Positions 59,290-64,000 of a stretch of DNA of 64,000 nucleotides are shown here, in pieces (the first letter of the stretch is position 1; every line of letters starts with the position of its first letter). The DNA lies in NCBI GenBank assembly GCA_009767595.1, contig VSDK01022257.1, forward strand, positions 1,016,330 through 1,080,329. The letters are read 5' to 3'. The notes beneath the pieces were generated by a model that made no database searches, was not told the origin of the DNA, and saw nothing but the letters and a program-made list of their open reading frames with translations. The position numbers were made by a program, and so were the translations under genes. This DNA is from Symbiodinium kawagutii (lineage: Eukaryota; Sar; Dinophyceae; Suessiales; Symbiodiniaceae).

Positions 59290-59294
59290 CAATC
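59290..59294. repeat. Target site duplication, right copy (CAATC)
   Basis: Exact match to 34872-34876, directly outside the inverted repeat. Confidence 0.85.
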
Positions 59295-61800
59295 ATAGCT
59301 ACAACTATGATATTTCCTAATCTAATGGTACGTCTAGACTTGGGTATCTCTATTATCGCAATATAGCTTTGGTTGGTAGTATGCAATACTGCAATACTAG
59401 CCAAGTAATAGCATGGCGCTGCTAGACCATGGCTGGCTAGTCAACCATAAAGCTAGTGTTTGTGGTTGTTGACCATTGCATTTCCAGACTCCTAAAGCTA
59501 TGGGTTAAAAACCGGTACCCCTGGCGTACCATCATTAACCATTGCTTTCCCTATGATTTTGCTGGTGATTTTCCTCCATGACATTGATGGTTTGTTGGTA
59601 TGTCCCACATTGTTGTTCATTGATATTCCCTTCGATGTATCATTTATCAGCTAGTTAACCACCAGTTCTGGCTTTTAATCATTCATTTAGCATCAATTAA
59701 CCACTAGTAGTAATCGCTATAAAGTTAATGAAGCAGCTATTGATACATTAATTATTAATGACTCATAGATCGTTTACAAACCATTTCCAATTTCGGTTAA
59801 CTAGCTCCTTTATTCGCCATCATTTCTGTGTGATTACCAATTAAACAGGTAGTTAAGTAGAAGTAAGGTTGGCTATCACTTGTAACCACTACAAAGCAGG
59901 TAGTCAACCAAAACTAAGGTTTCAACTTATAGAATTTGAAAGTTTCAACAGTAAATTGACATTTAAAGTCGTTAGTTCAACTAAAACTCAGGTTTCAACC
60001 ACTGGTTCTTAACCACTTAGTTGGCCTTGACCCCGTTCGCCGTATTTCGCTGTTGGCTTGTCAACTCTGCGAGGCGCCGCCGGTTTTCTGAGGCAGCTCA
60101 GCAAGAGCGGCTGCAAGGTCTGGAGAAGGTCCACGTCGTGACAGGATGCGCTGAATGATTAATGGTTACGACCAAATAATGGGAACCCAGGATGAAGCGA
60201 GCCACCCCTGGTTGATTAACTAGGGGGGTTCCCATGTTAATGGAAAACCAGTTGGCTTTTAGGGGATAGCCCCTACTAATCATTATTGTTATAGCAGCTG
60301 ATAATGATTATTTGGTCATAAGCATTCATCATTTTGGTAACAATAAGCATTATGGTATTATCATTATCGGGTATGTAATGATTAATGGTTATTACCCAAG
60401 GAAATCATTATAGTAGCTGAATAGTACCCGAACAATGGTGATTGTTATAGCAGCTGAATGGTTGAGTTCGACGCTGGTCGCGCTTTATGTCGCTATGAAT
60501 TATTAATAGCAGCATAGATGCATATATTTATTGACATTTGAATCATACAGAACATATGAGGGTTCCTGAAGTCATAGGGAACTGCAAAGTCATGGTTGGT
60601 CATCAGTATGATTAATATTGGATGACAAGTGGGAAGCACCCCTATTTTGAGAAACCGCTAAATAGATATTAAAACAATACAAGTCATATGTATACATGCA
60701 TATAGATTTTTATATTTATAATATCTAAATACGACATAGATAAATCTATATATATATGTATATACTTATGTTTCATTTGTTTGAAACATGCATTTCCCAT
60801 GCATACGTATATGACTGTCGGAGATTATGGTCATCAATTTTTGACCACAGCTTTTTATATACTCAATATGCTGAGCTGCTCAGTCTTGCCAGTATCAATG
60901 TTACTGCCATTGGTGCTTAATGCCGGTTGGCCATCTCACACTGACAAGACAAATAAAGAGGTGTTTCGGAACGGACAACAACGAGGACCAGATACCTGCC
61001 ATCAATGATGGTGTCATTGTAGAATGCTTAATGAGGACGGATATTGGTCATTTGTGGTTGAATTAGTGGTGGATGGTCGATGGTGAAATACGAGTTATAA
61101 CTAGAAGCCTGGCAGTGGCATCATCGTCGTAGACTGGTTCAGTGGATACAAGAAAGTAAGACTACAAATTACAATATGCCAAATGCATCGCCGCTAATAT
61201 GACGTCAGACTGCTTGCCAGATTTCATTTCAGCCTACCAACACTTTGGTAAACTAACCTGGAAGTGGAAACCCACAATTGCCTAAATTTACCTGGAAAAA
61301 ATGTCATTGTTTAGCTTGGAGGGTAGTTTACCAGAGGGTATTTGGCAGTGTCCTATGTCAGGACAGGACAGGACAGGACATGCATCTTTCACGGTTCCAG
61401 AGCATCATGTCATGCAAATAATGACTGGATCTTTCGAAGCAACATATTGCCAAATGTTGATACAGTGGGTTCTCAAAATAGGGGTGCTCCCAAATCATCT
61501 AGTATCAACCACTTGTAGTTATCAACAAACCATGTTTGGGGGTCCCGTATTGTAAGAAACCACCAAATGATGACAATCAGCAACTAATATTCATGATAAG
61601 TTTTGCAGGATGATGATGGTCACCATGACAGCATGATGATAGTTGTGATGTGGCCCAAGGGTGAACCCGTCACGATCTCACGCGGCGGGTGTTTCTCAAA
61701 ATAAGGGACCCCAGGGACCCCAAACAATGGTGGGTTTATTGCTATAAATTGTTTATAGTTATATAGGATGATAACTGGGGTACCTAAAATTTAAGAAGCC
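59295..61800. other. Host DNA 3' of the element
   Basis: AT-rich and repeat-rich, no complete gene. It includes a short terminal-exon candidate (60066-60158), copies of the tctcaaaatagggg-type repeat (about 60640, 61470, 61690), and four GGACA repeats near 61355. Confidence 0.5.
60066..60158 (+). CDS. Candidate terminal host exon, basic
   Basis: The frame reads SARRRRFSEAAQQERLQGLE and ends TGCAE-TGA. GC-rich against AT-rich flanks; the acceptor is not certain. A minus-strand frame over the same bases looks less protein-like. Confidence 0.3.
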   Translation, partial: SARRRRFSEAAQQERLQGLEKVHVVTGCAE

Positions 61801-61801
61801 G

Positions 61802-61951
61802 CCAAATATCTTAGGACGCATTTTGTTGGCCCGCGTTTGCTGGGGCCCTGCACGATGGGAACGGCGCTTGCGCGCCGCTTTTGCAGCCCCAAGCTCTTTG
61901 ATGCTTGCATCCGACATTGCCATTTTTGGGCGTTCCATTCCTGGCATTCCC
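61802..61951 (-). CDS. Candidate host exon, minus strand, basic
   Basis: After a CTTTTATGTCAG acceptor (minus strand) the frame reads MPGMERPKMAMSDASIKELG, then an Ala/Lys/Arg-rich stretch (AAKAARKRRSHRAGPQQTR). It could be a nuclear-localisation-like segment. The downstream border is uncertain. Confidence 0.35.
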
Positions 61952-62112
61952 CTGACATAAAAGCTGCAAAGGTCAACAAATTGGTTTCTAGATGTTTCTA
62001 GTGGCGAATGCATGATCGTTTATCGTTTCGAAACTTCTAGAGATATATCTACAAACCAATGATTCAACCACTAGACAACCATTGGATCATTGGCTTCTAG
62101 ATGTTCAAACTA
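61952..62112. other. Host intron-like DNA
   Basis: AT-rich spacer between two minus-strand coding-like blocks; nothing else seen. Confidence 0.4.
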
Positions 62113-62307
62113 CTACCGTGATGGGTTGAACATCCAGGATGGATCCAGGCTATTTCTGGCCATGTCGACGAGCCACGTGGCGAGGCGTTGAACAGCAAGG
62201 TTTCCAACGACCAGGCGGCCCAGTGCGGGGCCCCACACGTGGAAGGTGTCGCCGTTGGTGGCGTATTTCCATGCCAGAGATTTCAGGATGAATATTGAGT
62301 TGGTCAA
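62113..62307 (-). CDS. Candidate host exon, minus strand
   Basis: Reads SLAWKYATNGDTFHVWGPAL and RLATWLVDMARNSLDPSWMF. Regular protein-like composition and GC-rich. It lies upstream of the minus-strand block at 61802-61951, so both may be exons of one gene. No family recognised. Confidence 0.4.
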   Translation of the reverse strand: MTNSIFILKSLAWKYATNGDTFHVWGPALGRLVVGNLAVQRLATWLVDMARNSLDPSWMFNPSR

Positions 62308-62313
62308 CCTCCG

Positions 62314-62514
62314 GTGATGGTTTTAAACATGGCATTGGCGTTGTATGTTTTGCCAATGTCGTTCCAACACAAGGGCCGAGAAGAAAGGGCTTTGTTGCAC
62401 AAACAGCATGCTACCTTCGCAGCAATACCGCAGTGCCACTTTGCAGCGTTGGAATTTCAACAAATACGCAGTGCAAAACCGTCAGAGGCGAAGTCACCCA
62501 GTGATGTAGGCTAA
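62314..62514 (+). CDS. Candidate terminal host exon, plus strand
   Basis: The frame reads NMALALYVLPMSFQHKGREE and ends KSPSDVG-TAG. Protein-like, but it abuts the opposite-strand block, so only one of the two may be real. Confidence 0.3.
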   Translation: MMVLNMALALYVLPMSFQHKGREERALLHKQHATFAAIPQCHFAALEFQQIRSAKPSEAKSPSDVG

Positions 62515-62782
62515 ATATTTGGATCCATCATCCAACATTTTGGTCTTTCAGCAATGTACCCTGAATAGTTTCACTATGTTTCACTACAAAAAATACAGGG
62601 AAACTGTCTGAAATTATTTTGCACTATTGTTTTCTTGTTTTTCTACATATGTTTATTAATCAATTTCTATATTTTCACTACATAAAAAGATTGTTTACTA
62701 TGTTTTTTTGCACACTTTTGTTTCATTCTGTTTCTGGGTGGAAATGCATTGTATCATGTGCACTGCATTGTGAACCTCGGCC

Positions 62783-62930
62783 ATGCCAGCAAGGTTGCAA
62801 ACAGCTTTGGATGCCGTCCTTGCAGACCAAGCCCGTTCACGGACGCAGCAGGTAGTTCGGTTGATGTGGGACGTGTTTGACAAGTGGCGCATTGCAGGAT
62901 TGGAGTTGGCTACTGTAGCTGGGGTTGAAG
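62783..62930 (+). CDS. Candidate host exon, helical
   Basis: ATG 62783 opens MPARLQTALDAVLADQARSR, then QVVRLMWDVFDKWRIAGLEL, with a possible donor near 62930 after GVE. Amphipathic helical pattern. Family unknown. Confidence 0.45.
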
Positions 62931-64000
62931 TATGCCATGTTTGGTCGGTCTATGTCACATTTAGTCTATTAGTATTTGGGTCATTCCATGTTTGGTTGGT
63001 GTATACAGTAGATGCTTACGCTTGCGAATGGCCACCGAGTCCCCAGAGTTGCAGCGATTCTGAGTGGTGAAAGTCACCCAGCGACCTAGTGCTTTGAGTA
63101 AGATCTTTGGTGGTCTTTGAGGGTAGTGGTGTCAATTTACAACCAGACCTGGGGATGATGGCTTCTACTTGGCGAGAATATGGGCTGGGGAGAAACTTTC
63201 ACCAGTGACCAGTGTTCTTTGGGGATGGGTTTTCCTAATGACAGCATTTTCGGAGCAGTGCTCTGACCAGCAATCCGGACATGGCACCACACCTACTGTC
63301 CTGTAATCCTGCTATGCATTCGGATGGGGTTCCAGCTGCAGAAGTGACAACTTGATTCCAAATTCACCATGCACGAACGTTTGTAGAGGAACATGTGGCA
63401 CCGAGCTGCAACGCTACCATTGCGGAGCGTCGCGACTGGAAGATGTAACTCTGCAGACCTGATACTTCCTGCGGCTTCGGCGTTGGAGATTCGCAGTATT
63501 GATGGTTAACATGGTTAACAAGTATCACCACTACCTGATACCATGAGTATCCACAGTGTCAGAACATATCAGAACCATTCCGCGGACATGGCGTTGATCA
63601 TTGTTGATATGTCCAAGTATATATGTGTTTAACACATGAATACCATGAGCAAACCATGATGACCTATTCGCAGTACTGGTTATCATTGATCATATCATGC
63701 AGCATACATGTGTATGACTATACTATTGTAAGCGTAGCGGTTGATTTTGATCTTAATCATCTCATAAATAATATATTGAAACACTGGTAGAAGAATATAC
63801 CAAACAACCTATCTAATGTTTATTTTTTGTGTGTGTGTGTGTTCTATTCATTTGGATTCTAATCCCCTTTCATTAGCATTCATCAACTGCATGATTTACA
63901 GTGACATGAATACTGTAATTGATTTGACATTCTGATAAACCTGTGTAGTTAATGTGTACTTTCTTGGTTGATATGTTTTTGTATGTCATGCATCAAAACA
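62931..64000. other. Host non-coding DNA to window end
   Basis: No supportable gene. A (TG)n run lies at 63829-63842. A GC-richer patch at 63350-63480 has no clear open frame. Confidence 0.5.

Overview
The window is protist-like nuclear DNA carrying one complete, integrated, virus-like mobile element. Host sequence (about 1-34871 and 59295-64000) is AT-rich, full of simple repeats, minisatellites and foldback repeats, with only short isolated exon-like open stretches (zinc fingers, coiled coil, a retroelement RNase H-like piece). This fits a large, intron-rich, repeat-rich protist genome. A dinoflagellate is my best guess, but no spliced leader, rRNA or full host gene is present to prove it.

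The element spans 34877-59289 (24,413 bp). It has about 338-bp terminal inverted repeats (TIRs) and a 5-bp target duplication, CAATC, on both sides. Its genes are those of a Polinton-like virus (PLV)/Polinton: double jelly-roll major capsid protein (49353-50903), penton-like minor capsid protein (47236-48047), A32/FtsK-like packaging ATPase (42948-43763), rve integrase (37331-38257), a 1317-residue polymerase-helicase fusion (38282-42235), an S74-chaperone fibre (43804-46479), a lipase-like protein (48106-48972) and a cytosine-C5 methyltransferase (53508-54131). Several small zinc-finger and accessory proteins complete it. All the core reading frames are open except the penton gene, whose break coincides exactly with a canonical -1 frameshift heptamer, so the provirus looks recent and potentially functional.

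Layout: (i) the left module (35275-42569, minus strand) has four small genes, integrase, polymerase-helicase and a small zinc-finger gene. Five of these starts share an ACTTAAAG / TAATATAGTAAGAGAAA promoter-like box, a weak version precedes the polymerase gene, and AT-rich hairpins lie at gene ends. (ii) The central morphogenesis module (42948-54131, both strands) carries ATPase, fibre, penton, lipase, capsid and methyltransferase. Most of its starts, and the integrase start, have TCTA 10-22 nt upstream, like the late promoter of Cafeteria roenbergensis virus (CroV) and its virophage mavirus. (iii) The right cargo module (54132-58950, minus strand) has three genes without either motif. Two encode ubiquitin-like folds, one of them ending its fold in an RARGGG segment. 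Next to them lie three heat-shock-element-like sites, stacked hairpins and an array of the palindrome ACACCAATTTGGTGT.

Taken together: the integrase and TIRs provide insertion, the polymerase-helicase copies the genome, and the capsid, penton and ATPase build and fill particles. The fibre, and perhaps the lipase, serve entry. The methyltransferase and ubiquitin-like cargo probably act on the viral DNA and the host. The TCTA promoters raise the possibility that the element is expressed with help from a giant virus.
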